Notes under the pieces: model-generated
The model's database searches: none
Seen by the model: only the letters and a program-made list of their open reading frames with translations
Told to the model about the DNA's origin: nothing
Origin: Polaribacter sp. Q13
GTDB taxonomy: Bacteria; Bacteroidota; Bacteroidia; Flavobacteriales; Flavobacteriaceae
Assembly (NCBI RefSeq): GCF_016858305.2
Contig: NZ_CP074436.1
Coordinates: forward strand, 20,001-84,000
Reading direction: 5' to 3'
DNA: 64,000 nt
Position numbers and translations under genes: made by a program
Shown: piece after piece, positions 35,786 to 44,946 of the stretch
How the letters are laid out: each line of letters starts with the position of its first letter
Position numbering within the stretch: position 1 is the stretch's first letter

Positions 35786-37153
35786 ATGAAACCAAGCATA
35801 CCAAAAGGAACTAGAGATTTTTCGCCAACAGAAGTAGCAAACAGAACGTATATAATGAATACGATAAAAACTGCTTTTGAAACCTTTGGGTTTCAACCCA
35901 TAGAAACACCAAGTTTTGAGAACTCATCTACTTTAATGGGGAAATATGGTGAAGAAGGAGATCGATTAATTTTTAAAATATTAAATTCTGGAGACTTTTT
36001 AAAGAAAGCAGATGAAACTCTTTTATCAGAAAAAAATAGTTTAAAAGTTACTGCTCAAATATCAGAAAAAGCATTGCGTTACGATTTAACAGTGCCTTTT
36101 GCACGTTACGTTGTTCAGCATCAAAATGAAATTACTTTTCCTTTTAAAAGATACCAAGTACAACCCGTTTGGAGAGCAGACAGACCACAAAAAGGTCGTT
36201 TTAGAGAGTTTTTTCAGTGCGATGCAGATGTTGTTGGTAGCAAGTCTTTATGGCAAGAAGTAGAGTTTGTGCAATTATATGATACTGTTTTTACCAAATT
36301 AGGTTTAGCAGGAACTACGATTAAAATTAACAATAGAAAAATATTATCTGGTATTGCAGAAGTTATTGGTGCTCAAGATAAATTAATCGATTTTACAGTT
36401 GCTTTAGATAAGTTAGATAAAATTGGTAAAGAGGGCGTTGTAAAAGAAATGTTGTCTAAAGGAATTACAGAAGAGGCTATTGAAAAGGTGGATCCTTTAT
36501 TTAGTTTTGATGGTTCTAATTTAGATAAATTGGCTTCTTTAAAAAGTATGTTATCAACTTCGGAAGAAGGATCAAGTGGAGTAGAAGAGTTGCGTTTTGT
36601 AATTAATTCTGTTGAAGAATTAGGATTAGAAACAGCAGCTTTAGAAGTTGATGTAACTTTAGCAAGAGGATTAAATTATTACACCGGTGCAATTTATGAA
36701 GTTGCTGCTCCAAAAGGTGTAAAAATGGGGTCTATTGGTGGCGGTGGAAGATATGATGACTTAACAGGTATCTTTGGATTAAAAGATGTTTCTGGAGTTG
36801 GAATTTCTTTCGGATTAGACAGAATATATTTAGTTTTAGAAGAGTTGGGCTTGTTTAAAACGGTTGATTTGCCTAAACCAAAGGTGATTTTCTTAAATTT
36901 TGACGCAACTACAGATATTCTAAAAATGAAAGCTATTAAGGTTTTAAGAGAAAGCAATATAAAAAGTGAGTTTTATCCTGATTTAGGGGAAAGTAATAAG
37001 GCACAAAAACGACAATGGAAATATGTTACTAATAGAGAGATAGAGTTTGTGGTTTCTAAGGTAGAAAACGATGTTTTTGTGTTGAAAAATATGAATTCTG
37101 GAGAGCAAATAAATAGCTCTTTATCAGAAATGATAATACGATTAAAAGCATAA
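35786..37153 (+). CDS. hisS: Histidyl-tRNA synthetase
   Basis: Class II aminoacyl-tRNA synthetase, 455 aa, charges tRNA-His. The ATG at 35786 gives MKPSIPKGTRDFSP, the standard N terminus; a TTG three codons earlier is less likely. Motif 1 is in FGFQPIETPSFENSSTLMGKYGEEGDRLIFKI near residue 32. Motif 2 is YQVQPVWRADRPQKGRFREFFQCDADVVG near 117. The histidine-binding loop LARGLNYYTGAIYEV is near 294, and motif 3 GVGISFGLDRIYLVL near 330. The anticodon-binding domain covers about 355-455. Essential gene; folE follows on the same strand. Confidence 0.97.
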   Translation: MKPSIPKGTRDFSPTEVANRTYIMNTIKTAFETFGFQPIETPSFENSSTLMGKYGEEGDRLIFKILNSGDFLKKADETLLSEKNSLKVTAQISEKALRYDLTVPFARYVVQHQNEITFPFKRYQVQPVWRADRPQKGRFREFFQCDADVVGSKSLWQEVEFVQLYDTVFTKLGLAGTTIKINNRKILSGIAEVIGAQDKLIDFTVALDKLDKIGKEGVVKEMLSKGITEEAIEKVDPLFSFDGSNLDKLASLKSMLSTSEEGSSGVEELRFVINSVEELGLETAALEVDVTLARGLNYYTGAIYEVAAPKGVKMGSIGGGGRYDDLTGIFGLKDVSGVGISFGLDRIYLVLEELGLFKTVDLPKPKVIFLNFDATTDILKMKAIKVLRESNIKSEFYPDLGESNKAQKRQWKYVTNREIEFVVSKVENDVFVLKNMNSGEQINSSLSEMIIRLKA

Positions 37154-37210
37154 ATTATAATTTTATAATTTTTATTGATTACGAAATTAAAATAATACGT
37201 TGCAAACACG

Positions 37211-37218
37211 TAAATTTG
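37211..37218 (+). promoter_or_regulatory. Possible -7 element of folE
   Basis: TAAATTTG matches TAnnTTTG and lies 20 bases before the folE ATG. No well-placed -33 TTG. Confidence 0.4.
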
Positions 37219-37237
37219 CACTTTAATAAAGAATGAA

Positions 37238-37927
37238 ATGTTTGAATTAAGCAGCAAAATGAATGACGAAAGAATTGAAGAAATAGGTGAGAATCACGTT
37301 GGTACATCAGCGAAAACTCCATTAAGAGCAGATGCTTTTGATATTTCTGACGAAGAAAAAATTGAAAGAATCCAAGAAAGTGTAAAAGATATTTTAATCA
37401 CTTTGGGGATGGATTTAACAGATGATAGTTTACAAGGAACTCCTAAAAGAGTTGCTAAATCTTTTGTAAATGAGTTGTTTATGGGGTTAAATCCTAAAAA
37501 TATGCCAAAAGCATCAACCTTTGACAATAATTATAATTATGGTGAAATGTTGGTAGAAAAAAACATTGTTGTGTATTCTACTTGCGAGCATCATTTATTA
37601 CCTATTGTTGGTAGAGCTCATGTTGCATATATTTCGGGTGGTAAGGTAATTGGCCTTTCTAAAATGAATAGAATTGTAGAGTATTTTTCTAAAAGACCAC
37701 AAGTACAAGAGCGTTTAACCATGCAAATAGTACAAGCAATGCAAGAGGCTTTAGGTGTACAAGATGTAGCTTGTGTTATTGATGCTAAACATTTATGTGT
37801 AAACTCTAGAGGGATTAAAGATATTGAAAGCTCTACGGTAACTTCAGAATTTGGAGGTAAGTTTAAAGAAAAAGATACTAAAAGAGAGTTTTTAGAATAT
37901 TTAAAAATGAATTCTATTTTTGAGTAA
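37238..37927 (+). CDS. folE: GTP cyclohydrolase I
   Basis: First enzyme of tetrahydrofolate and pterin synthesis: GTP to dihydroneopterin triphosphate. 229 aa; a second ATG 21 bases in (37259) is possible. Zinc ligands and active site: Cys116-Glu-His-His in YSTCEHHLLPIVGRAHVAYI, and the last zinc Cys in VIDAKHLCVNSRGIKDIESSTVTSEFGG near residue 187. IGLSKMNRIVEYFSKRPQVQERLTMQIV near 143 is the family core. A terminator follows, beyond which an IS256 element has landed. Confidence 0.96.
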   Translation: MFELSSKMNDERIEEIGENHVGTSAKTPLRADAFDISDEEKIERIQESVKDILITLGMDLTDDSLQGTPKRVAKSFVNELFMGLNPKNMPKASTFDNNYNYGEMLVEKNIVVYSTCEHHLLPIVGRAHVAYISGGKVIGLSKMNRIVEYFSKRPQVQERLTMQIVQAMQEALGVQDVACVIDAKHLCVNSRGIKDIESSTVTSEFGGKFKEKDTKREFLEYLKMNSIFE

Positions 37928-37965
37928 AGAGGCTGTTTCTGTGAATGCAGAACTTTAAAATATTA

Positions 37966-37999
37966 AAAACCGTTTAGATTTATTTCTAAACGGTTTTTT
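37966..37999 (+). terminator. folE terminator
   Basis: AAAACCGTTTAGA-TTTAT-TCTAAACGGTTTTTT hairpin with T-run, 38 bases after the folE stop. Confidence 0.8.
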
Positions 38000-38062
38000 A
38001 ATTTTAAGATAAACTTATAATATGGATATTTGGCACTGTCTCATAAAGTGTGTAAGTTTTAA

Positions 38063-38098
38063 AATCTCAGGTTAATTAATTAACCTGAGATTTTTTTA
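38063..38098 (+). terminator. Palindromic terminator inside the left IS256 end
   Basis: A 30-base perfect palindrome (arms AATCTCAGGTTAATT and its complement) followed by a run of T, between the left inverted repeat and the transposase start. It should stop outside transcription from entering the transposase gene. Confidence 0.7.
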
Positions 38099-38121
38099 TT
38101 AATTTTAAATTTTACATATTT

Positions 38122-39318
38122 ATGAAACCAGAAGACATTTTAAACGAAGATTTTTTAAAGCAATTTAAAAGCGGATCAGAACTTACTAATTTTTTAGAAC
38201 AGCTTCATAAGCGAGGCATAGAAAAAATACTTGAAGGAGAGTTAGATGCTCATTTAGACTATGGAAAGCATCAAAAAAGTAAATCAACTAATCTTCGAAA
38301 TGGGTATACCAAAAAGAAACTAAAAACAACTTTAGGGGAGACAGAAATAAACGTTCCAAGAGACCGTGAAAGTTCTTTTAACCCAATGATTGTTAAGAAA
38401 AGAGAAAGTACCACAGAAGGTATAGAAAACATTATAATTTCCCTTTATGCAAAAGGGATGAGTAATAGCGATATAGAAGAACAAATACGAGAACTCTACG
38501 ATTTTAATATCTCCACAAGCACTATATCAAGAATTACCGATAGTATCACCAATGATATTATAGCTTGGAAAAATAGACCTTTAGAAGCAACCTATCTTAT
38601 AGTTTGGATGGATGGAATCGTTTTTAAAGTTAGAGAAAACTCTAAAGTCATCAACAAAACCATTTACATCGCGGTAGGTTTGAGAACTGATGGAAAAAAA
38701 GAAGTACTTGGTTTATGGTTAGGTAAAAATGAATCTTCCGCTTTTTGGATGAGTGTTTTAACCGACATTAGAGCTAGAGGAACACAAGATATCTTAATCA
38801 CAGCAACCGATAATTTAAATGGATTTACAGATACAATTAAAACTGTTTTCCCTAATTCTGTTACTCAAATATGTGTGGTGCATCAGATTAGAAACTCCTG
38901 TCGTTACGTTGTTTGGAAAGATAAAAAAGAGTTTACCAGAGACATGAAACAAATCTATACTGCACCGACAAAAGAAGCAGCAAAGGCATCCTTAAAAGAT
39001 TTTAAAGATAAATGGGATTCTAAATATTCTTATGCGATTAAAAGTTGGGAAAATAACTGGGATGAACTTACCGTTTTCTTTGATTTCCCTATAGAAATAA
39101 GAACTATAATTTATACCACAAATCTTATAGAAAATCTCAACGGGAAAATTAGAAAATATACTAAAAACAAACTCTCGTTCCCAACCGATGAAGCTGTCAT
39201 GAAATCTGTTTTTTTAGCACTGAGAGAAAGTACTAAAAAGTGGACAATGCCAATTAGAAATTGGGGAGTTATACTTAATCAATTTTTAGCTATATTTGAA
39301 AACAGGATTAAACTATAA
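38122..39318 (+). CDS. IS256-family transposase
   Basis: 398 aa, full length for the family. The N-terminal DNA-binding part carries [22 protein letters not shown] near residue 41 and [17 protein letters not shown] near 72. The RNase H-like core has the DDE triad at Asp164 ([12 protein letters not shown]), Asp230 ([12 protein letters not shown]) and Glu338 ([19 protein letters not shown]), with the CVVHQIRNS block near 251. No frameshift or stop, so it is probably active. It is the only intact mobile gene in the window. Confidence 0.96.
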   Translation: MKPEDILNEDFLKQFKSGSELTNFLEQLHKRGIEKILEGELDAHLDYGKHQKSKSTNLRNGYTKKKLKTTLGETEINVPRDRESSFNPMIVKKRESTTEGIENIIISLYAKGMSNSDIEEQIRELYDFNISTSTISRITDSITNDIIAWKNRPLEATYLIVWMDGIVFKVRENSKVINKTIYIAVGLRTDGKKEVLGLWLGKNESSAFWMSVLTDIRARGTQDILITATDNLNGFTDTIKTVFPNSVTQICVVHQIRNSCRYVVWKDKKEFTRDMKQIYTAPTKEAAKASLKDFKDKWDSKYSYAIKSWENNWDELTVFFDFPIEIRTIIYTTNLIENLNGKIRKYTKNKLSFPTDEAVMKSVFLALRESTKKWTMPIRNWGVILNQFLAIFENRIKL

Positions 39319-39377
39319 ATAATTTAACCCTGAGTTTTTTAACTTACACAGATTTTAGGATAGTGTCGGATATTTAT

Positions 39378-40034
39378 CTATTTATTTTTTTTAAAATAGG
39401 TATCTAAGACTGTTTTTCTTCCAATAGTACTCGTAATAATATCTTTATCTAAATCCCAACCTCTTGCAGGAGAATATTCGCGTCCGTACCAAATAATTTG
39501 CAAATGTAAGTCGTTCCATAATTCTCTAGGGAATAAACGCTTTGCATCTTTTTCTGTTTGAGCAACACTTTTTCCGTTGCTTAAGTTCCAACGAAACATT
39601 AACCTTAAAATATGCGTATCAACCGGAAAAGCGGGGACACCAAAAGCCTGACTCATAACTACACTTGCTGTTTTATGGCCAACTGCAGGCAATTCTTCTA
39701 AACCTTCGAAGCTTTGTGGTACTTCTCCATGGTATTTTTCAATCAAAATTTTAGACAAACCGTAAATTCCTTTACTTTTCATTGGCGACAAGCCACAGGG
39801 TCGAATAATTTCTTTAATTTCTTCTACCGTCATTTTTACCATATCAAAAGGATTATCCGCTTTAGCGAATAATATAGGCGTAATTTTATTTACTCTTACA
39901 TCGGTGCACTGTGCAGATAATAAAACAGCAATTAATAAGGTATAAGGGTCTTTATGATCTAAAGGAATTGGTATTTCAGGATATTTTTCTTGAAGTGTAT
40001 CAATTACAAATTGTACTTTTTCTTGTTTGGTCAT
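39378..40034 (-). CDS. nth: Endonuclease III lacking Fe-S cysteines
   Basis: A 218-aa base-excision-repair enzyme that removes oxidised pyrimidines and cuts abasic DNA. The helix-hairpin-helix LEELPAVGHKTASVVMS carries the catalytic Lys121, and the aspartate is Asp139 in AFPVDTHILRL; both match E. coli Nth (Lys120, Asp138). At the C terminus, where E. coli has four cysteines for a [4Fe-4S] cluster, this protein reads WYGREYSPARGWDLDKDI and ITSTIGRKTVLDTYFKKNK. No cysteine follows Cys80, so the cluster is gone. Divergent from bcp. Confidence 0.93.
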   Translation of the reverse strand: MTKQEKVQFVIDTLQEKYPEIPIPLDHKDPYTLLIAVLLSAQCTDVRVNKITPILFAKADNPFDMVKMTVEEIKEIIRPCGLSPMKSKGIYGLSKILIEKYHGEVPQSFEGLEELPAVGHKTASVVMSQAFGVPAFPVDTHILRLMFRWNLSNGKSVAQTEKDAKRLFPRELWNDLHLQIIWYGREYSPARGWDLDKDIITSTIGRKTVLDTYFKKNK

Positions 40035-40035
40035 T

Positions 40036-40131
40036 TATTAGAGTTACTAAGTTTACAAGTTACAAAGTTACAAAGTAATATTTAGGTTTTATTTTAAACT
40101 TTGTAACTTAGCTACTTTGTACCTTTGTAAT
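40036..40131. repeat. Bidirectional GTAACTTTG array, copy 5
   Basis: The left half has GTTACAAAGTTACAAAGTA (reads TACTTTGTAACTTTGTAAC toward nth on the minus strand). The right half has AAACTTTGTAACTTAGCTACTTTGTACCTTTG toward bcp. TACCTTTG at 40120-40127 fits TAnnTTTG, 18 bases before the bcp start. Confidence 0.6.
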
Positions 40132-40145
40132 TAAAATTTATAAAA

Positions 40146-40598
40146 ATGACATCACTAAAAATAGGAGACAAGGCTCCACAGTTTGAAGCAAAAGACAATG
40201 CAGGAAATACCATTAAATTAGCTGATTATGCAGGTAAAAAGTTAGTTTTGTTCTTTTATCCGAAGGCAAGTACACCTGGTTGTACTAATGAAGCGTGTGA
40301 TTTAAGAGATAATTATCAATCTTTTTTAGCAAAAGGATATGATGTTTTAGGTGTAAGTGCCGATTCTGCTAAAAGACAACAAAATTTTATCAATAAAAAC
40401 GAATTGCCTTTTCCGCTTTTAGCGGATGAAGATAAAGCCGTAATAGAAGCTTTTAATGTTTGGGGACCCAAAAAATTTATGGGAAAAGAATATGATGGAA
40501 TTCACAGAACTACTTTTGTAATTGATGAAAACGGAGTGATTGAAGATATCATTCTAAAAGTAAAAACGAAAGCACATGCTGCTCAGATTTTAGTGTAA
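40146..40598 (+). CDS. bcp: Thioredoxin-dependent thiol peroxidase (Bcp)
   Basis: A 150-aa peroxiredoxin of the atypical Bcp/PrxQ type, cytosolic, reducing hydroperoxides with thioredoxin. The peroxidatic Cys46 and resolving Cys51 are in YPKASTPGCTNEACDLRDNY. GVSADSAKRQQNFINKNELPFPLLADEDKAV near residue 78 and GIHRTTFVIDENGVIEDII near 118 are typical. Length is normal. Followed by hairpin repeat copy B, which may act as its terminator. Confidence 0.95.
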   Translation: MTSLKIGDKAPQFEAKDNAGNTIKLADYAGKKLVLFFYPKASTPGCTNEACDLRDNYQSFLAKGYDVLGVSADSAKRQQNFINKNELPFPLLADEDKAVIEAFNVWGPKKFMGKEYDGIHRTTFVIDENGVIEDIILKVKTKAHAAQILV

Positions 40599-40620
40599 GA
40601 GCTTTAGTTTATAACTATAA

Positions 40621-40758
40621 AGAGGTCGTTTAAAAAGTAATTGTTTGTCTATCTGAATTTATTTCAGATTCTTATACTTGTTTAATTTTAGTAATTTAAG
40701 ATACTGAAGCAAGTGAAGTATGACAAAGTTTATAGCTTTTAGACGGCCTCTTTTTTTT
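40621..40758 (+). repeat. Dispersed hairpin repeat, full copy B
   Basis: Ends pair: AGAGGTCGTTTAAAAAG at 40621-40637 with CTTTTAGACGGCCTCT at 40736-40751, followed by a T-run. Inside are ATCTGAATTTATTTCAGAT (a hairpin) and GATACTGAAGCAAGTGAAGTATGACAAAG. It probably ends bcp transcription as well as being a repeat. Related to copies at 1730 and 55694. Confidence 0.7.
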
Positions 40759-40763
40759 ATCGA

Positions 40764-43211
40764 TTAAAACTTCATGCCTACTTTAAAGTTTAAAACTCTA
40801 CCTGTCATATAATTCGGAATGCCGTATTGTGTTTTAGAATACACATCTCTAACCCAAGTATTGGTAATTGAGTTTTGTATGTCAAACATATTAAAAAGCT
40901 CTAATCCGGCAGATAATTCTTTAAATTTAGACAACCAACCTGTTGTATATTGTTTGTTTGCATCCACAAAAATATAAGAAAGACCTAAATCGGCACGTTT
41001 ATAATCTCTTAAACGATTTTGAAAGTCATACACATCTGCATAAGAAGGAGAGCCTCCGGGAACACCTGTATTGTACACCAAGTTTAAATATGCTTTTAAG
41101 TTTGGTAGATTAGGAACATAATCTTGAAAAAGAATTCCGAATTTAATACGTTGGTCAGAAGGTCTTGCAATATAACCTTGATTATCAATATTTTCTTCTG
41201 TTTTTAAATATCCTAAACTTACCCAACTTTCGCTACCAGGAACAAACTCACCATTTAAGCGAACATCCAATCCAGTTGCATACGCTTTGGTAACATTGTC
41301 TGCTCTGTATCGAATTCTAACATTGTCTATAGAATACGCATTTACATCAGATAAATCTTTATAATACAGTTCTGTATTTAGTTTAAAAGGTCTGTCCCAC
41401 ATTTCAAAACTATAATCCATTCCTGTAACTATGTGAATCGATTTCTGCGCTTTTACATCTACATTAATATCACCATTAAAATCTCTTAATTCTCTATAAG
41501 AAGGAGGTTGAGAATACCATCCGCCAGAAATACGAAACAACATATCTTTGTCCCAATTAGGTTTGATGGCAAATTGACCTCTAGGACTAATAATGGTCTG
41601 ATTTGCAGATTTTATTCCATTTCCGGTTACGGACCAACTTTGCGCTCTAATACCTAAATTGTAAAAAATCTCGTGTTCATTCCAAAAAGAACGTTGGTTA
41701 AATTGGGCAAAACCAGAAACTCTATTAATTGTTACATTATTATCTTTTCTAATGTTTTGATACGGCGTAATTTCACCTTCAAAAGGTTGATAAGGTTGGT
41801 TGTTAGAAGTGTGATTTGGGGGGCTTATAGAAAAACCTAAAGAATCGATCATTTCCCATTCTCTAATACGGTCTCTAATATCTTCTTTCTGATATTTAGC
41901 ACCAAAACTCCATTGTGTTTCTTCGTTTTTAATGGTTCCTTTCACCTGAATATTGGTAATTACAGCATCTAAATCGTTACGAGCATGGTTTAATTGGGAT
42001 CCAATACCTTGAGAGAAATCTACTTCCCCAAAATTTTCGGATCCAATATCAGAATCTATTTCACCTAAATTATAAGCAGCTGCAATGTCAAAATGTTCTT
42101 CTTCTTGGGTATTGTATCTAGAAGCAGTTGTTGTTAAAGTAAAATTATCATTCACTTTATAATCAGCAGACAAAGCGCCAAACATCGTTAAATACTTGTC
42201 TTGTTCTTGTCCGGAGTAAAAAACGATTAACTCAAGGGGATCAGCAACTGTACCAAAACGTGTTTTTCTAGAAAAAGGTTGATAATTATAATTATTCAAG
42301 GAAAAATTTCCTAGAAAATTTAATGTAAACTTTTCTGAAAACTCATAAGACAAATACGTTTGTATATCTGTAAATTTTGGTTTAAAGTTAGTTTCAATTT
42401 GTTTACTATTTACAAATAAACTATTATCTCTGTATCTAACACCTGTAATGGTGCTAAGTTTTTTATTTAAAAAATTGCCTTCAAAGGTAACACTTGCTCC
42501 TAGTAAACTAGCATCTATTGTGGTAGCTGTTTCTGTAGGTTTTTTATACGTAATGTCTAAAACAGACGATAATTTATCGCCATACTTGGCTTGGAAACCA
42601 CCTGCAGAAAAATTAATATTCTGTACCATATTAGAGTTTATAAAACTTAAGCCTTCTTGTTGCCCAGATCTAATTAAAAAAGGTCTGTAAATTTCAATTC
42701 CGTTTACATATACCAAATTTTCATCAAAATTACCACCTCTTACATTGTATTGTGTACTTAACTCGTTGTTGTTACTAACACCAGGTAACGTCATTAAAAC
42801 GTTTTCTACTCCAGCATTTGGGCCAATTACATTTTTAACCACTGCAACATCAATCTTCTTTATACCTTGTGCATTCCTTACATTGTCTTTAATGATAACT
42901 TCTTTTAACTCTTCTGTTTTAGAAGAAAGCACAACCGAATAACGAGATCCATTTCTACTGTTTCCAATATATTTTTTAGTGAAAGTTCTATAAGAAATAT
43001 GGCTAAAAACTAAGGTAATTTCTTCTTTATATGGAATTCTAATAGAGTAGTTTCCGTTTTTATCTGTGGTGGTACCCACGTTGTTATATTTTATAGAAAC
43101 TTTTTCTATAGGTTGTTTGTTTTTGTCGTTAACGGTTCCTTTTAGGATTGTTGTTTTTTGAGCAAAAGCAATGACCGGAAGAAAGCATAAAAAGAGTAAG
43201 ATTTTTTTCAC
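40764..43211 (-). CDS. TonB-dependent outer-membrane receptor
   Basis: An 815-aa receptor: signal peptide (MKKILLFLCFLPVIAFAQ), a CarboxypepD_reg-like domain at about 22-105 (LKGTVNDKNKQPIEKVSIKY), a plug domain at about 115-225 (VENVLMTLPGVSNNNELSTQYNVRGGNFDENLVYVNGIEIYRPFLI) and a 22-strand barrel ending RVLNFKVGMKF. It imports a TonB-driven substrate (siderophore, peptide or other); the plug does not name it. Its start is six bases after the M23 peptidase stop, so the two are an operon. Confidence 0.93.
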   Translation of the reverse strand: MKKILLFLCFLPVIAFAQKTTILKGTVNDKNKQPIEKVSIKYNNVGTTTDKNGNYSIRIPYKEEITLVFSHISYRTFTKKYIGNSRNGSRYSVVLSSKTEELKEVIIKDNVRNAQGIKKIDVAVVKNVIGPNAGVENVLMTLPGVSNNNELSTQYNVRGGNFDENLVYVNGIEIYRPFLIRSGQQEGLSFINSNMVQNINFSAGGFQAKYGDKLSSVLDITYKKPTETATTIDASLLGASVTFEGNFLNKKLSTITGVRYRDNSLFVNSKQIETNFKPKFTDIQTYLSYEFSEKFTLNFLGNFSLNNYNYQPFSRKTRFGTVADPLELIVFYSGQEQDKYLTMFGALSADYKVNDNFTLTTTASRYNTQEEEHFDIAAAYNLGEIDSDIGSENFGEVDFSQGIGSQLNHARNDLDAVITNIQVKGTIKNEETQWSFGAKYQKEDIRDRIREWEMIDSLGFSISPPNHTSNNQPYQPFEGEITPYQNIRKDNNVTINRVSGFAQFNQRSFWNEHEIFYNLGIRAQSWSVTGNGIKSANQTIISPRGQFAIKPNWDKDMLFRISGGWYSQPPSYRELRDFNGDINVDVKAQKSIHIVTGMDYSFEMWDRPFKLNTELYYKDLSDVNAYSIDNVRIRYRADNVTKAYATGLDVRLNGEFVPGSESWVSLGYLKTEENIDNQGYIARPSDQRIKFGILFQDYVPNLPNLKAYLNLVYNTGVPGGSPSYADVYDFQNRLRDYKRADLGLSYIFVDANKQYTTGWLSKFKELSAGLELFNMFDIQNSITNTWVRDVYSKTQYGIPNYMTGRVLNFKVGMKF

Positions 43212-43217
43212 GTAAGT

Positions 43218-44921
43218 TTAGTTTACTTGTTTCTTAAAGAACGTAGTAGAAAGCGTATTCGTATTTCCAACATTGTCCGAGACTACAATTTTAAAGATAT
43301 GTTTGCTACCAACCAATTTTTTATCACTAAAATTATAGGTTAAAATCCTTTTTTTATGATTGTATTCCATTAAAATCCATTTTCCATCAAGGGTAGCTCT
43401 GTAATCTTTAATACCAGAACCAATATCAGAAATTTTAACTTTGATGGTTTTACTTTTAGAAATCCATTGGTTATTTTTAAAATACAGGATATTTACTTTA
43501 GGTTTATGAGTATCTGAAACTAAAGCATATTTGCCCAATGTTTTTGTTGTAGTGTAAAATGTGCTGTCTTTTTTTCTAGTATATTGATACCAAGGATATT
43601 TAGGGTTTTCTACATTGGCAATATAAAGCTGTTGTTTTTCTGCTTCAGAATATTTAGAAACGTTAAATGTTAAGGTAAAACTTTTATCTAAAGGAATAGT
43701 AGGAGTATGAATTTTTGCAACGCCTTTATCAACTTTAAAATCTAAATACACATCGTCATAAAAGGTGTTTTTAGGAAAAGCAACGGTTACGTTTTTTTGT
43801 GTGAATTTATAAAAGTTTTTAGCGATTATTTTATAAGCAGTAGTGTCTTTTGGTTGGGTAAAAATGGCATTACTTTCTTTCCCCGCAATCGAAATTTTTA
43901 GAGAGCTGGTGTTTTCTTCATAATCTTTAGCAATAATCTCTACATTATAATTCAATTCGTTTTTAATATTTACTCTTCCGTTATTTATCAATTCTTTGTA
44001 GGTAGAAAGTTTATTTGCGCTTTCCTTATAAGTTTTCTGATATTTCTTCGAATATTTTTTATAATGAGGATAATCTATATGTAAGTTGATGTATTTACTT
44101 TCTGCAAACGAAAAGGTTTCTACATCATGATGATAATAGCGTTTGCCATTTACAAACATTTCTAAACTATAAATTCCGTTTTTATTGGAGGCTTTATCCA
44201 ATTGATCAAAAACATTAACACTAAAACCAATAGTACCTGAAGCCGAAATTTTATCAACTTTATACTTCCCTTTTGCGATACTTTTTAAAGAAACAACTGT
44301 ACTCTTATTTTTATTATTAACTCTAGCGTTTTTGTTAAGAGGATACACTTTTAACGCTAAAAAAGTAGGGGGTTTTGTGTCTACGGGTTTCAAACCAAAA
44401 AACAACGGATTAATAATATTTTCTGTTTTAGTGTTTCTAACTTCAAAGTGCAAATGTGGCCCACCAGAACTACCTGTATCACCAGAAAACGCAATGATTT
44501 CTCCTTTTTTTACAGGAAATTGATCTTCTTTAAAAAATAAATTACCAGTTTCATAAAGCTCTTTTTTATATTGAACAGACTTTACATATTTTTGAATTTT
44601 GTCTGCATATTTACTTAAATGTCCATAGACCGTTGTAAACCCGTTTGGGTGTGTAACATATAATGCTTTTCCATATCCATATTGACTCACTTTTATTCTA
44701 GAAACATAACCATCTGCCGGAGCATACACTTTTAAACCTTCTCTTCCCTGGGTTTTAATATCTACGCCAGAATGAAAATGATTACTCCTTAATTCGCCAA
44801 ATGTACCCGCTAAAACAGTAGGGATACCAAGTGGATTTCTGAAATAGGTTTGAGGGTATTTCTCTTGAGAAAAAGTAAAAAAAGTAGATAAGAATGTGAA
44901 TAACAATAAAGTTTGTTTCAA
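43218..44921 (-). CDS. M23 peptidoglycan endopeptidase, exported
   Basis: Zinc LytM-type peptidase acting on cell-wall crosslinks, about 567 aa. I start at TTG 44921 (reads MKQTLLLFTFLSTFFTFSQ, a good signal peptide); the ATG at 44957 would put the -7 promoter element TATTTTTG inside the gene and add a 12-residue tail before the signal. The M23 domain is at about 45-175, with zinc ligands in NHFHSGVDIKTQGREG, YVTHPNGFTTVYGHLSKY and GSSGGPHLHFEVRN. The C-terminal half has Ig-like strands and ends DNVGNTNTLSTTFFKK. The TonB receptor follows in the same operon. Confidence 0.87.
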   Translation of the reverse strand: MKQTLLLFTFLSTFFTFSQEKYPQTYFRNPLGIPTVLAGTFGELRSNHFHSGVDIKTQGREGLKVYAPADGYVSRIKVSQYGYGKALYVTHPNGFTTVYGHLSKYADKIQKYVKSVQYKKELYETGNLFFKEDQFPVKKGEIIAFSGDTGSSGGPHLHFEVRNTKTENIINPLFFGLKPVDTKPPTFLALKVYPLNKNARVNNKNKSTVVSLKSIAKGKYKVDKISASGTIGFSVNVFDQLDKASNKNGIYSLEMFVNGKRYYHHDVETFSFAESKYINLHIDYPHYKKYSKKYQKTYKESANKLSTYKELINNGRVNIKNELNYNVEIIAKDYEENTSSLKISIAGKESNAIFTQPKDTTAYKIIAKNFYKFTQKNVTVAFPKNTFYDDVYLDFKVDKGVAKIHTPTIPLDKSFTLTFNVSKYSEAEKQQLYIANVENPKYPWYQYTRKKDSTFYTTTKTLGKYALVSDTHKPKVNILYFKNNQWISKSKTIKVKISDIGSGIKDYRATLDGKWILMEYNHKKRILTYNFSDKKLVGSKHIFKIVVSDNVGNTNTLSTTFFKKQVN

Positions 44922-44938
44922 AATGTAAATATTTTCTA

Positions 44939-44946
44939 CAAAAATA
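44939..44946 (-). promoter_or_regulatory. -7 element before the M23 gene
   Basis: TATTTTTG on the minus strand, 18 bases before the TTG start. It supports the later start; the -33 element is weak. Confidence 0.4.

Larger units (their letters stand above)
38024..39375 (+). mobile_element. IS256-family insertion sequence with target duplication
   Basis: A complete element of 1336 bases (38032-39367) flanked by the 8-base direct repeat GGATATTT at 38024-38031 and 39368-39375; IS256 elements make 8-9 base duplications. The ends are imperfect inverted repeats: left GGCACTGTCTCATAAAGTG then TGTAAGTT, and right (reverse) GACACTATCCTAAAATC then TGTGTAAGTT, both running into CTCAGG-like words. It carries one intact transposase. 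It landed in the spacer between folE and nth without breaking either. Confidence 0.9.

Noticed and set aside
38032..39367. Composite transposon carrying folE or nth
   Set aside because: Only one IS256 copy is present and the target duplication flanks the single element directly.
42448..42942. Two plus-strand frames inside the TonB receptor gene
   Set aside because: Antisense shadows of a well-supported gene; no start signals or motifs.
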